Source: CAIYUC01 sp963682005 (GTDB lineage Bacteria > Bacteroidota > Bacteroidia > Bacteroidales > FEN-979). Taken from it: a stretch of DNA of 64,000 bases. The stretch lies in contig OY820914.1 of the NCBI GenBank assembly GCA_963682005.1, forward strand, positions 2,728,001-2,792,000, in the 5' to 3' direction. Under the pieces are notes generated by a model. The model had not been told where the DNA came from. It saw nothing but the letters and a program-made list of their open reading frames with translations, and ran no database searches. Made by a program: the position numbers and the translations under genes. Each line of letters begins with the position of its first letter. Position 1 is the first letter of the stretch. Below are positions 40,232 to 49,708 of the stretch, piece after piece.

Positions 40232-41695
40232 CTATTGTTGAGCAGGAATGCATTGAAGGATGTCAGCAAGAAGATCCCAGAATTTTACTGTACTGCTGAT
40301 TTCAAGCCTCTCATCAGGAGAATGCGCCCCTTTGATGGTCGGTCCGAATGAAACCATATCCATACCCGGGTATATCGCCCCGATCAGCCCGCATTCCAAC
40401 CCGGCATGAATGGCCAGAACCTGTGGCTGCTCTTTAAACAGTCGGAAATAAGAATCAACAGTAAGTTTCAGGATCTGTGAATCCGGATCAGGTTTCCATC
40501 CAGGGTATCCGGATGAATGCTCAACTTTTGCTCCGGCCAGGAGGAATACGCATTCAACCATATCCCGGACATCCAGCTTTGATGATTCAACTGAACTCCG
40601 CTGGCTGGTGGTGACAACAATTGTATTATCGACGATCTTTACCGAAGCAAGGTTGGTGGAGGTCTCAACGAAATTGGGTATGTCACGGGACATTTCAATC
40701 ACACCATGCGGACAGGCATAAAGTGAATTGAGAAGATCCTGCTGAAGGTCCCTGGCCAGTACTTTCCCTGGCACAGGGCATGATTCAAGTGAAAATACAA
40801 TGTTCTTTTCGGTGGTCTTGAGTTCATCCCTGATATCAATGAAGTACTGATGACCATATTCAATAAACTGCTTATCATGATCCTTCGGGATAACCACTGT
40901 TGCGAATCCTTCCCTGGCAATCGCATTCCGAAGGTTGCCCGCATCCATGGCTGAGATCCTCAAGCCGTAATCCCTGGCGGCATGCCAGCAGAAACGGTTG
41001 AGCAATTTCACGGCGTTCCCCAGCCCTTTATTGATGTCATCGCCTGAATGTCCGCCTTTCAAGCCTGTGATACTGACTTTGTAAGCAACGCCATTTGCCG
41101 GCACATCTTCCATGACAAGCCGGAACGACGCCACCGTGTCGCATCCTCCGGCACAGCCAATAAAGATCTGACTCTCATCTTCCGAATCCAGGTTCAGCAA
41201 AATCCTTCCCTGGAGAAGGCCGGGTTTCAGCCCGAATGCACCGGTAAGTCCCGTTTCTTCATCTTTGGTAAACAACGCTTCCAATGGTCCGTGCTTAATC
41301 TCCTCAGATTCGAGAATGGCCAGCGCTGCCGCGATCCCGATACCATCATCAGCCCCCAGGGTAGTACCCTTCGCTTTGATCCATCCGTTGTCAATCCATG
41401 GCAGGATCGGATCGTTGGCAAAATCGTGGCTGCTGTCACTGTTTTTCTCCCCAACCATATCCATATGGCTTTGGAGGATCACCGGCATGACCTTTTCCAT
41501 TCCTTTTGTTGCAGGTTTCCTGATCAGCACATTTCCTATGTCATCAGTTATCGTTTCCAGTCCATGATCTTTCCCGAATGACCTGAGGTACTCAGCGATC
41601 TTCTCTTCTTTTTTCGACGGGCGGGGGATGTTGCATATTTCCAGGAAATACTGCCAGAGGCGTTCCGGCTTCAATGATGCTATTTCGTTACTCAT
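40232..41695 (-). CDS. pepD: Aminoacyl-histidine dipeptidase (PepD, M20 family)
   Basis: The 487-residue cytosolic metallopeptidase cleaves Xaa-His and other dipeptides. Di-metal ligands and catalytic residues are visible: QSHMDMV (His and Asp), TLGADDGIG (bridging Asp), KDEETGLTGA (general base Glu), and the C-terminal GAHSPDERLE (His). The lid domain contains the NLRNAIAREG segment. Length matches E. coli PepD (485). It is a single gene, divergent from the SpoIIE gene. Confidence 0.95.
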   Translation of the reverse strand: MSNEIASLKPERLWQYFLEICNIPRPSKKEEKIAEYLRSFGKDHGLETITDDIGNVLIRKPATKGMEKVMPVILQSHMDMVGEKNSDSSHDFANDPILPWIDNGWIKAKGTTLGADDGIGIAAALAILESEEIKHGPLEALFTKDEETGLTGAFGLKPGLLQGRILLNLDSEDESQIFIGCAGGCDTVASFRLVMEDVPANGVAYKVSITGLKGGHSGDDINKGLGNAVKLLNRFCWHAARDYGLRISAMDAGNLRNAIAREGFATVVIPKDHDKQFIEYGHQYFIDIRDELKTTEKNIVFSLESCPVPGKVLARDLQQDLLNSLYACPHGVIEMSRDIPNFVETSTNLASVKIVDNTIVVTTSQRSSVESSKLDVRDMVECVFLLAGAKVEHSSGYPGWKPDPDSQILKLTVDSYFRLFKEQPQVLAIHAGLECGLIGAIYPGMDMVSFGPTIKGAHSPDERLEISSTVKFWDLLADILQCIPAQQ

Positions 41696-41870
41696 CTCGA
41701 TATCGTTTTAATGGATTATTCCTGCAAATGTATTTAATTTCTAATTGACCTAATTGACCTAAAAAAGTTCAAAGATATTTTGAGTGTTTGGGTATCCGGT
41801 CTTTCTTTAGAAATTTGATCAATTAGTAAATTAGACATTTTTCATATCTTTACGCCTTCAATACACTGCC

Positions 41871-44387
41871 TTGAAGAAAAAGAACAAGAAAAGCTTCTTC
41901 CGACGCTTCTTTAATTTCCGGGGACTTGCTTTCCGCACAGGGTTGCTGTTCCTCATCGGGATCGTGATCGTATTCCTGATCGCTGCAACTTACATCCTGG
42001 CATATACTTCTAAGATCATGCTTGATGAAGCTGAAAAAGACGCTTCTGACCTGACAAGCCTGAACATAAGCCGGATCGAGAGCATCCTGAACCCGGTTGA
42101 GGATCTGACGCAAAATCTTGCAAATTCACTTAGCGAACCTTCTCCGAAATATGCGGAGATTCATAATATTGCAAGGAATTATGTGCGGTTCAGTCCGATC
42201 GTTTTTGGCAGTTGCCTCGCTTTTGAACCTTACGGATTCAACAGAGATGCACAGTATTATGCTCCTTATATTTTTGAAGGGCCGAAAGGGATAACAGAGA
42301 AAATGCTTGGAGGCAAACGGTATAACTACTTCGATCTCGACTGGTACAAAGAACCTAAACGACTTAACAAACCTTGCTGGTCAGAACCCTATTATGACAA
42401 AGGCGGTGGTGATACCCTTATGTGCACCTATTCGGTGCCAGTGTCAAAGATGGTCAATGGGAAAAGCGCTTTTGCCGGTGTTTTTACCATGGATATCTCC
42501 CTGGCAGCATTTGAGAAAATTGTTTCCTCTGTCCGTGTCTACAAAACAGGCTTCGGGTTCCTGGTATCCAGGAGCGGCAAGATCATTGCAACACCTGAAA
42601 GAAGACTCATGAACCATAAAATGATCGAATTCTTTGATACGATGTCTGAAGAAGATTCTGCACGTGAAGTACAAGAGAGAAAGAGCCTGGTTAAGATAGA
42701 GATCAATGAGGATAATAAAAGCTTTTCGAAGAAATTGAAAGCTGAGTTCAGGAAGGCGGCCAGTGAAGGTGGTGATCCGGATACATTACGTACCCTGTTC
42801 AGGAAAATGCTCAGGCATGAAAGAGGTTTTCTCCAGGTTGATAACCTGCTGAAAGATGGAAGATCCGGTTGGGTCTACTATGCCCCCGTGGCCTCAACCG
42901 GATGGTATATGATGATCGCTTTTCCATCGGATGAGCTTTTTTCCGGCCTCCTGACCTTCATCAAGAAATTAGGATCCATCATCCTGTTCAGCATCATCGC
43001 GATCCTCATCGTTACCATTTTTGTGGTTCGGAGGTTTACACGACCGATCGTAAAGCTTACAAATGTTGCTTATGAGATCGGGCAGGGGGATTTCCAGGCG
43101 GCCCTTCCTCCATATAAAGGGCGCAACGAGATCGCCCAGCTGACGCAATCCTTTGCAGTCATGCAGCGGGAACTTGTAAATTATATTGACAACCTCAGGG
43201 AAACCACGGCGATCAAGGAAAAGATCGAAAGTGAGCTGGCGGTTGCCCACGAAATACAGGTTGGCATGCTCCCCAAACGGTTCCCCGACAAGCAGGATTG
43301 TGACCTCTATGCCATCCTGGAACCGGCCAGGGCTGTGGGAGGAGATGTTTACGATTTCTTTTTCCTGGATCACGACCATCTCTTTATCGGAATCGGTGAT
43401 GTATCAGGAAAAGGCGTGCCTGCAGCGCTTTTCATGGCAATCACCAGGACCCTTTTCAGGGCCAAGGTCGTAATGGGAATGTCGTTGCATTCTGTCATGG
43501 AAAGCATCAATGTAGAACTATGCAAGGACAACCCAAACGTAATGTTCGTGACATTCCAGGTGGTTGTGCTGAATATCCGGACCGGGCAGGCGGAGATCTG
43601 CAATGCCGGGCATAATTACCCGGTACTGATGCGTGCAGACAGCAAAGTTGAAAAATATCATTGCAAGCCTGGTCTTCCCCTCGGCGTGATGGAGGATGCA
43701 ACCTACATTTCCGAAGAATTTACCCTTCTTAATGGCGAAAAAATCGTGATGTACACGGATGGGATCACAGAAGCTACCAATATCACCGAGGACTTCTACA
43801 AGGAAGACAAGCTGATGAAGATTTTAAAAGCTGCATCAAACCTTCCCTCCAAAGAAACAGCGAACATCGTGATAGAGAATGTCAAAGCTTTCTCAGGTCT
43901 TGCAGAACAATCTGATGATATAACCCTGCTTATTGTGCAGTTCACAAATCCCGGCACTGAAAAAAAGAACCCGATGAATTTTCACTCACTGACCATCAAG
44001 AACCAGCTGACCGAACTTGAAAAGATCATGGCCGTGATCGATGATCTGTCTGACAGATGGAAGTTTTCTCCAAAAACCGCACTGGAACTGAACCTCGTTC
44101 TGGAAGAGCTGGTTACGAATATCATCTTCTATGCATTTGATGATAAGGATGAACATCCTGTTCATATTGATTTTTCTTACGAAGAAGGACAACTCAGGGT
44201 AGAGATCAGGGATGGAGGCAAACCCTTTAACCTGCTTGAGGTCAGCAATGAAGAGGAATTTGAAAAGCCGCTTGAAGAAAGGAAGATCGGTGGGCTCGGG
44301 ATCCATTTTGTGCGTTCGATCATGGATGAGGTTGCCTATGAGCGGAAAGATGATGAGAATGTCGTAATTTTAACCAAGAAAGTATAA
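41871..44387 (+). CDS. Sensor SpoIIE-type phosphatase fused to a serine-kinase (HATPase) domain
   Basis: The 838-residue protein joins five parts. There is a first membrane helix (about 20-45), an extracytoplasmic Cache-like sensor (about 55-350), and a second helix (about 365-390) with a HAMP domain. A SpoIIE/PP2C phosphatase follows (about 470-680), with VGGDVYDFF near 490 and GDVSGKGVPAA near 508. An RsbW-like HATPase is at the end, with LEELVTNIIFYAF near 741, EIRDGGKPF near 777 and GGLGIHFVRS near 806. It thus combines both enzymes of a partner switch in one chain. Translation probably begins at TTG (41871), since no ATG occurs upstream in frame. The STAS partner follows 20 bp downstream. 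Confidence 0.92.
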   Translation: MKKKNKKSFFRRFFNFRGLAFRTGLLFLIGIVIVFLIAATYILAYTSKIMLDEAEKDASDLTSLNISRIESILNPVEDLTQNLANSLSEPSPKYAEIHNIARNYVRFSPIVFGSCLAFEPYGFNRDAQYYAPYIFEGPKGITEKMLGGKRYNYFDLDWYKEPKRLNKPCWSEPYYDKGGGDTLMCTYSVPVSKMVNGKSAFAGVFTMDISLAAFEKIVSSVRVYKTGFGFLVSRSGKIIATPERRLMNHKMIEFFDTMSEEDSAREVQERKSLVKIEINEDNKSFSKKLKAEFRKAASEGGDPDTLRTLFRKMLRHERGFLQVDNLLKDGRSGWVYYAPVASTGWYMMIAFPSDELFSGLLTFIKKLGSIILFSIIAILIVTIFVVRRFTRPIVKLTNVAYEIGQGDFQAALPPYKGRNEIAQLTQSFAVMQRELVNYIDNLRETTAIKEKIESELAVAHEIQVGMLPKRFPDKQDCDLYAILEPARAVGGDVYDFFFLDHDHLFIGIGDVSGKGVPAALFMAITRTLFRAKVVMGMSLHSVMESINVELCKDNPNVMFVTFQVVVLNIRTGQAEICNAGHNYPVLMRADSKVEKYHCKPGLPLGVMEDATYISEEFTLLNGEKIVMYTDGITEATNITEDFYKEDKLMKILKAASNLPSKETANIVIENVKAFSGLAEQSDDITLLIVQFTNPGTEKKNPMNFHSLTIKNQLTELEKIMAVIDDLSDRWKFSPKTALELNLVLEELVTNIIFYAFDDKDEHPVHIDFSYEEGQLRVEIRDGGKPFNLLEVSNEEEFEKPLEERKIGGLGIHFVRSIMDEVAYERKDDENVVILTKKV

Positions 44388-44407
44388 CTGAAAAGCAAAA
44401 CAAGAAT

Positions 44408-44740
44408 ATGGAATTAACTGAACAGAAAACCGAATCGTGTTTCATTGTCGGCATTAAAGGCAGGCTTGACACCACGAATTACAGCATCCTTGAGAAACGC
44501 CTGATGGATCTGATCGATCAGCATGAGGAAAAGATCCTGATGGATTGTGGAGAGATGGATTATGTAAGCAGCAGCGGATTAAGAATTTTGCTGATGGCAT
44601 TGAAAAAGATCTCCCTTGTGAAAGGGAAATTCGTGCTTTGCAACCTTCAGGAGAATATCAAAGAGATCTTTGAAATATCAGGTTTTACAACGATTTTCGA
44701 GATCCACCCGACAAAAGATGCAGCACTCAACGTGTTTTGA
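44408..44740 (+). CDS. STAS-domain anti-sigma factor antagonist
   Basis: The 110-residue protein is a single STAS domain of the SpoIIAA/RsbV type. It has the conserved phosphorylation loop DYVSSSGLRILL (serines 54-56) and the usual N-terminal KGRLDTTN strand-loop. It would be dephosphorylated by the SpoIIE domain and rephosphorylated by the HATPase domain of the upstream protein. No sigma factor is encoded nearby, so the output is probably not a classical sigma switch. Confidence 0.94.
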   Translation: MELTEQKTESCFIVGIKGRLDTTNYSILEKRLMDLIDQHEEKILMDCGEMDYVSSSGLRILLMALKKISLVKGKFVLCNLQENIKEIFEISGFTTIFEIHPTKDAALNVF

Positions 44741-44917
44741 GAACTCGGATTCAGGAAGCAGGTTGCACCTGAAACGAGGAAATGATGATAGAAAGCTAAC
44801 TGTTTTCTTTCTCAGGTTTCCTTTGTGCATAAGCTAAGTCTCTGTTGGTTACAATTTTTACCACAGAGGTCACAAAGCAATAAAAGAATTTCACTGAGAA
44901 AATCTGTAAATTTCGCT

Positions 44918-44960
44918 ACTTCGCTACTTCGCTACTTCACTACTTCACTACTTCACTATT
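44918..44960. repeat. octamer tandem repeat GCTACTTC
   Basis: About six copies of GCTACTTC/ACTACTTC end 6 bp before the ATG of the cyclase-like gene. They keep a frame open upstream of the real start, which explains the longer apparent reading frame from 44825. Confidence 0.75.
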
Positions 44961-44965
44961 TATCC

Positions 44966-45616
44966 ATGGTTACCTACATCCATTTTAAAGATCCGAACGC
45001 CAGGGAAATGACAGACCTGATCGAAGGCCTGGAAAAATGTCCCGGTACGTGTTTCTTTATCGATATCATACATTCAACAAGACTTAAATACTATACACCT
45101 GTTACCGAATGGGTGAGGAAGATCAACAATACCTTCAATTTTATCTCTTTCCTGAATGATTTTCCTGAAAATATCGTGAAAGGCATCGGGGATGAGATCA
45201 TGCTGTATATTCCGGATGAGGATCTGAAAATCAAGTCATCCTATAATACGTTTTTTGAGTTGCTGGAGGAGATCCATGCCACCATTTTCAATATCAAGCA
45301 TTTTCCGGATAATAATCTGTTCCTGAACTGCAGGGTGGCCATTCATCATTGTACTGACGTTTATAACATCTCTTTTTTTGAAGGTGTCAATGATTATTAC
45401 GGAAGTGATATAGATATAACGGCCCGGTTGATGGGGCACAGCAGGGAAAATGAGATCATACTGAGTGAGAATTTTTACCAGAAAGTCCTGGGCGATCTGC
45501 AAACCATGGGACTTCCGCCAGATACAGGATGTCTTGAATCCATTTCACGGAAGATCACAACCCGGTTTAAAGGAGTGCCGATGGATACGGAGTACAGGAT
45601 GATTGAGGTGCGGTAG
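44966..45616 (+). CDS. Nucleotide-cyclase-like protein
   Basis: The 216-residue protein resembles a class III adenylate/guanylate cyclase catalytic domain. It has a metal-binding Asp in FFIDIIHSTRL, a GIGDEIMLYI hairpin, and YGSDIDITARLMGHS in the place of the dimer-interface and substrate motif. It has no obvious regulatory domain. The start at 44966 is chosen because upstream codons are tandem-repeat DNA. It lies 225 bp after the STAS gene and may belong to the same signalling module. Whether all catalytic residues are functional is uncertain. Confidence 0.65.
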   Translation: MVTYIHFKDPNAREMTDLIEGLEKCPGTCFFIDIIHSTRLKYYTPVTEWVRKINNTFNFISFLNDFPENIVKGIGDEIMLYIPDEDLKIKSSYNTFFELLEEIHATIFNIKHFPDNNLFLNCRVAIHHCTDVYNISFFEGVNDYYGSDIDITARLMGHSRENEIILSENFYQKVLGDLQTMGLPPDTGCLESISRKITTRFKGVPMDTEYRMIEVR

Positions 45617-45654
45617 GCAGTCGGCTGCCGGTAGCTGAAAGTCGTGACTTTCAG

Positions 45655-45705
45655 GATGTCGGATGTCGGATGTCGGATGTCAGAGGTCGGATGTCAGATG
45701 TCAGA
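45655..45705. repeat. heptamer tandem repeat TCGGATG
   Basis: About six imperfect copies of TCGGATG/TCAGATG fill the gap before the ZIP transporter gene. Further low-complexity sequence (CAGCCCGA-type) follows to about 45765. Confidence 0.65.
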
Positions 45706-45778
45706 GAATAGAAGATAGAAGATGGATGACGGAAGCCAGCAGCCCGAGGCCTGCAGCCCGAAACAATTAGCATAGAGA

Positions 45779-46501
45779 ATGAACACACTATTAATTTACA
45801 TCATCCTTGTGGTGACGGTGTTGGGGAGCGGGTCGCTGATCTTTGTTGTAAAGACGAAGGATCCGAGGGTGCAGAAGTTCCTGCTGGCATTCAGCGGGGC
45901 ATTCCTGATCGGGATCAGTTTCATGAAGCTCATACCCGAGATCTTTTCATCCCCGGCAAAGCACCTGGGACTGTTCATTGTCCTGGGATACCTGATCCAG
46001 CTTGGACTGGAGCTGATCACCGAAGGTGCGGAACATGGCCATGACCATGTGCATTCGGACGATGAAAAAGTATCGCCGTTCCTGCTCCTGATCGGGTTAT
46101 GCATTCATTCATTCCTGGAGGGCATGCCGATTTCACCGGGTGTTGATCCGGAAATCAGGAGAACACTGGTGATCGGCATCATCATCCATAACATACCGAT
46201 TTCACTGACCCTGATGAGCCTTTTTATTCATTATTGCTGTTCCCCGGCGAAGTCATTCATCTATCTTGCCATTTTTGCCCTGATGACCCCGCTCGGATCA
46301 TTATTCAGTCACCTTCTCCCGTTCAGCAGCAATTCGGAACCGCTATTCTTCAACTACATCCTCGCCATTGTGGTTGGGATTTTTCTACATGTATCAACAT
46401 CCATACTTTTTGAAACCGGTGAAAACCATAAGTACAACCTGCAAAAGTTCATCACTGTGTGTATCGGAATCCTGGTTGCGTTCGGACTTAGTGTGCTTTG
46501 A
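45779..46501 (+). CDS. ZIP-family divalent metal transporter
   Basis: The 240-residue inner-membrane protein has about eight transmembrane helices. It carries the family metal-binding signature HSFLEGMP in one helix and HNIPISL in the next, plus a histidine-rich cytoplasmic loop (HGHDHVHSDDE) between helices 3 and 4. ZIP proteins import zinc, iron or related ions. The single HNIP (where many members have HNIPEG) may affect specificity. The tRNA-Leu gene follows 85 bp downstream. Confidence 0.9.
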   Translation: MNTLLIYIILVVTVLGSGSLIFVVKTKDPRVQKFLLAFSGAFLIGISFMKLIPEIFSSPAKHLGLFIVLGYLIQLGLELITEGAEHGHDHVHSDDEKVSPFLLLIGLCIHSFLEGMPISPGVDPEIRRTLVIGIIIHNIPISLTLMSLFIHYCCSPAKSFIYLAIFALMTPLGSLFSHLLPFSSNSEPLFFNYILAIVVGIFLHVSTSILFETGENHKYNLQKFITVCIGILVAFGLSVL

Positions 46502-46512
46502 TAAAAAAATCC

Positions 46513-46543
46513 CTTGACAGGTGAAAAATATTTTATATTTTTG
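46513..46543 (+). promoter_or_regulatory. tRNA-Leu promoter
   Basis: CTTG at 46513-46516, 19 bp, then TATTTTTG at 46536-46543. Transcription would start near 46550, about 37 nt before the mature tRNA. Confidence 0.7.
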
Positions 46544-46586
46544 CACTCCATTTTACACACCCACACTCAAACCCATACTATTGTTA

Positions 46587-46669
46587 GCCCAGGTGGTGAA
46601 ATTGGTAGACACGCTACTTTGAGGGGGTAGTGGCCCTTGGCTGTGCAGGTTCAAGTCCTGTCCTGGGCA
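46587..46669 (+). tRNA. tRNA-Leu(GAG)
   Basis: An 83-nt class II tRNA with acceptor arms GCCCAGG / CCTGGGC, anticodon loop TTGAGGG (anticodon GAG), a variable arm and T-loop GTTCAAGTC. CCA is not encoded. Its 3' end is the integration site of the mobile element that follows. Confidence 0.95.
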
Positions 46670-46670
46670 C
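46648..46670. other. attL: tRNA-Leu 3' end
   Basis: The left copy of the attachment-site repeat, GGTTCAAGTCCTGTCC followed by TGGGCAC, comprises the T-arm and acceptor 3' strand of the tRNA plus one base. The final 17 bases recur exactly at 59217-59233. Confidence 0.88.
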
Positions 46671-46689
46671 GATTAAACACCATAAGAAG

Positions 46690-46725
46690 CCCGTAAATAT
46701 TACGTTTGCGGGTTTTTTATTTTTG
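46690..46725 (+). terminator. terminator of tRNA-Leu, inside the element
   Basis: The stem CCCGTAAA (46690-46697) / TTTGCGGG (46705-46712, one G-U pair) is followed by a T-rich tract. It lies 20 bp past the tRNA on the element side of attL, so the element appears to supply the terminator for the tRNA it interrupts. Confidence 0.75.
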
Positions 46726-46728
46726 TAT

Positions 46729-46750
46729 GGTGGGCGGTACGGTGGGCGGT
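46729..46750. other. left pair of GGTGGGCGGT motifs (candidate integrase arm sites)
   Basis: GGTGGGCGGT occurs at 46729-46738 and again at 46741-46750, a 12-bp period, followed by AAAA. The same pair with the same spacing and orientation lies at 59069-59090 near the right end. Confidence 0.7.
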
Positions 46751-46784
46751 AAAAATGATTTTCCTCTTACTTTTATTAAAATAT

Positions 46785-49700
46785 TTTGTCGGGACCGGAT
46801 GAAGGGGTTACTGATCTCCGGCCTGGTGAAGATCCTTTTTCCCAGGTGAAGGAATCAGGTCATCCAGGGTAATGAATCATTCCGGATATCGTCACAGGAT
46901 CGGACCGGCTCCCATGGTTACTGGTCCCGGCCTGGTGAAGATCCTCTTTCCCAGGTGAAGGAATCAGGTCATCCAGGGTAATGAATCATTCCGGATATCG
47001 TCACAGGATCGGACCGGCTCCCATGGTTACTGATCTCCGACCTGGTGAAGATCCTCTTTCCCATGCGAAGGAATCAGGTTATCCAGAGTAATGAATCATT
47101 CCGGAAACCTCACAGGATCGGACCGGATGAAGGGGTTACTGATCTCCGACCTGGTGAAGATCCTCTTTCCCAGGTGAAGGAATCAGGTCATCCAGGGTAA
47201 TGAATCATTCCGGAAACCTCACAGGATCGGACCGGCTCCCATGGTTACTGGTCCCGGCCTGGTGAAGATCCTCTTTCCCAGGTGAAGGAATCAGGTCATC
47301 CAGGGTAATGAATCATTCCGGATATCGTCACAGGATCGGACCGGATGAAGGGGTTACTGATCTCCGACCTGGTGAAGATCCTTTTTCCCAGGTGAAGGAA
47401 TCAGGTCATTCAGGGTAATAAATCATTCCGGATATCGTCACAGGATCGGACCGGATGAAGGGGTTACTGATCTCCGACCTGGTGAAGATCCTTTTTCCCA
47501 GGTGAAGGAATCAGGTCATTCAGGGTAATAAATCATTCCGGAAACCTCACAGGATCGGACCGGATGAAGGGGTTACTGATCTCCGACCTGGTGAAGATCC
47601 TTTTTCCCAGGTGAAGGAATCAGGTCATTCAGGGTAATGAATCATTCCGGAAACCTCACAGGATCGGACCGGCTCCCATGGTTACTGGTCCCGGCCTGGT
47701 GAAGATCCTTTTTCCCAGGTGAATGAATCAGGTCATTCAGGGTAATGAATCATTCCGGAAACCTCACAGGATCGGACCGGATGAAGGGGTTACTGATCTC
47801 CGACCTGGTGAAGATCCTCTTTCCCAGGTGAAGGAATCAGGTCATCCAGGGTAATGAATCATTCCGGAAACCTCACAGGATCGGACCGGCTCCCATGGTT
47901 ACTGGTCCCGGCCTGGTGAAGATCCTTTTTCCCAGGTGAAGGAATCAGGTCATCCAGGGTAATGAATCATTCCGGATATCGTCACAGGATCGGACCGGAT
48001 GAAGGGGTTACTGATCTCCGACCTGGTGAAGATCCTTTTTCCCAGGTGAAGGAATCAGGTCATTCAGGGTAATGAATCATTCCGGAAACCTCACAGGATC
48101 GGACCGGCTCCCATGGTTACTGGTCCCGGCCTGGTGAAGATCCTTTTTCCCAGGTGAATGAATCAGGTCATTCAGGGTAATGAATCATTCCGGAAACCTC
48201 ACAGGATCGGACCGGATGAAGGGGTTACTGATCTCCGACCTGGTGAAGATCCTCTTTCCCATGCGAAGGAATCAGGTTATCCAGAGTAATGAATCATTCC
48301 GGAAACCTCACAGGATCGGACCGGATGAAGGGGTTACTGATCTCCGACCTGGTGAAGATCCTTTTTCCCAGGTGAAGGAATCAGGTCATTCAGGGTAATG
48401 AATCATTCCGGAAACCTCACAGGATCGGACCGGCTCCCATGGTTACTGGTCCCGGCCTGGTGAAGATCCTTTTTCCCAGGTGAAGGAATCAGGTCATTCA
48501 GGGTAATGAATCATTCCGGAAACCTCACAGGATCGGACCGGATGAAGGGGTTACTGATCTCCGACCTGGTGAAGATCCTCTTTCCCAGGTGAAGGAATCA
48601 GGTCATTCAGGGTAATGAATCATTCCGGAAACCTCACAGGATCGGACCGGATGAAGGGGTTACTGATCTCCGACCTGGTGAAGATCCTCTTTCCCAGGTG
48701 AAGGAATCAGGTCATCCAGGGTAATGAATCATTCCGGATATCGTCACAGGATCGGACCGGCTCCCATGGTTACTGGTCCCGGCCTGGTGAAGATCCTCTT
48801 TCCCATGCGAAGGAATCAGGTTATCCAGAGTAATGAATCATTCCGGAAACCTCACAGGATCGGACCGGATGAAGGGGTTACTGATCTCCGACCTGGTGAA
48901 GATCCTCTTTCCCAGGTGAAGGAATCAGGTCATCCAGGGTAATGAATCATTCCGGAAACCTCACAGGATCGGACCGGCTCCCATGGTTACTGGTCCCGGC
49001 CTGGTGAAGATCCTCTTTCCCAGGTGAAGGAATCAGGTCATCCAGGGTAATGAATCATTCCGGATATCGTCACAGGATCGGACCGGATGAAGGGGTTACT
49101 GATCTCCGACCTGGTGAAGATCCTTTTTCCCAGGTGAAGGAATCAGGTCATTCAGGGTAATAAATCATTCCGGATATCGTCACAGGATCGGACCGGCTCC
49201 CATGGTTACTGGTCCCGGCCTGGTGAAGATCCTCTTTCCCATGCGAAGGAATCAGGTTATCCAGGGTAATGAATCATTTCGGATATCGTCACAGGATCGG
49301 ACCGGCTCCCATGGTTACTGGTCCCGGCCTGGTGAAGATCCTCTTTCCCATGCGAAGGAATCAGGTCATTCAGGGTAATGAATCATTCCGGAAATCGTCA
49401 CAGGATCGGACCGGCTCCCATGGTTACTGGTCCCGGCCTGGTGAAGATCCTTTTTCCCAGGTGAAGGAATCAGGTCATCCAGGGTAATGAATCATTCCGG
49501 AAACCTCACAGGATCGGACCGGATGAAGGGGTTACTGATCTCCGACCTGGTGAAGATCCTTTTTCCCAGGTGAAGGAATCAGGTCATTCAGGGTAATGAA
49601 TCATTCCGGAAACCTCACAGGATCGGACCAGCTCCCATGGTTACTGGTCCCGGCCTGATGAAGATCCTCTTTCCCAGGTGAAGGAATCAGGTCATTCAGG
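46785..49700. repeat. Repeat array 1: 27 units of a ~109-bp tandem repeat
   Basis: I count 27 unit starts (CCTGGTGAAGATCC and one variant, 46822 to 49654), spaced 108-110 bp, plus a partial unit at each edge. Units are nearly identical except at a few positions that switch between fixed alternatives. These include CTTTTTCCC or CTCTTTCCC; CCAGGTGAAGG, CCATGCGAAGG or CCAGGTGAATG; CATTCAGGG, CATCCAGGG or TATCCAGAG; and GGATATCGTCAC or GGAAACCTCAC. Two more are ATGAAGGGG or CTCCCATGG, and GATCTCCGA or GGTCCCGG. The array ends 8 bp from the stop codon of the gpD-like gene. Its period is not a multiple of three over single units and no long frame exists, so it is not protein-coding. Confidence 0.97.
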
Positions 49701-49708
49701 TAACTTTA

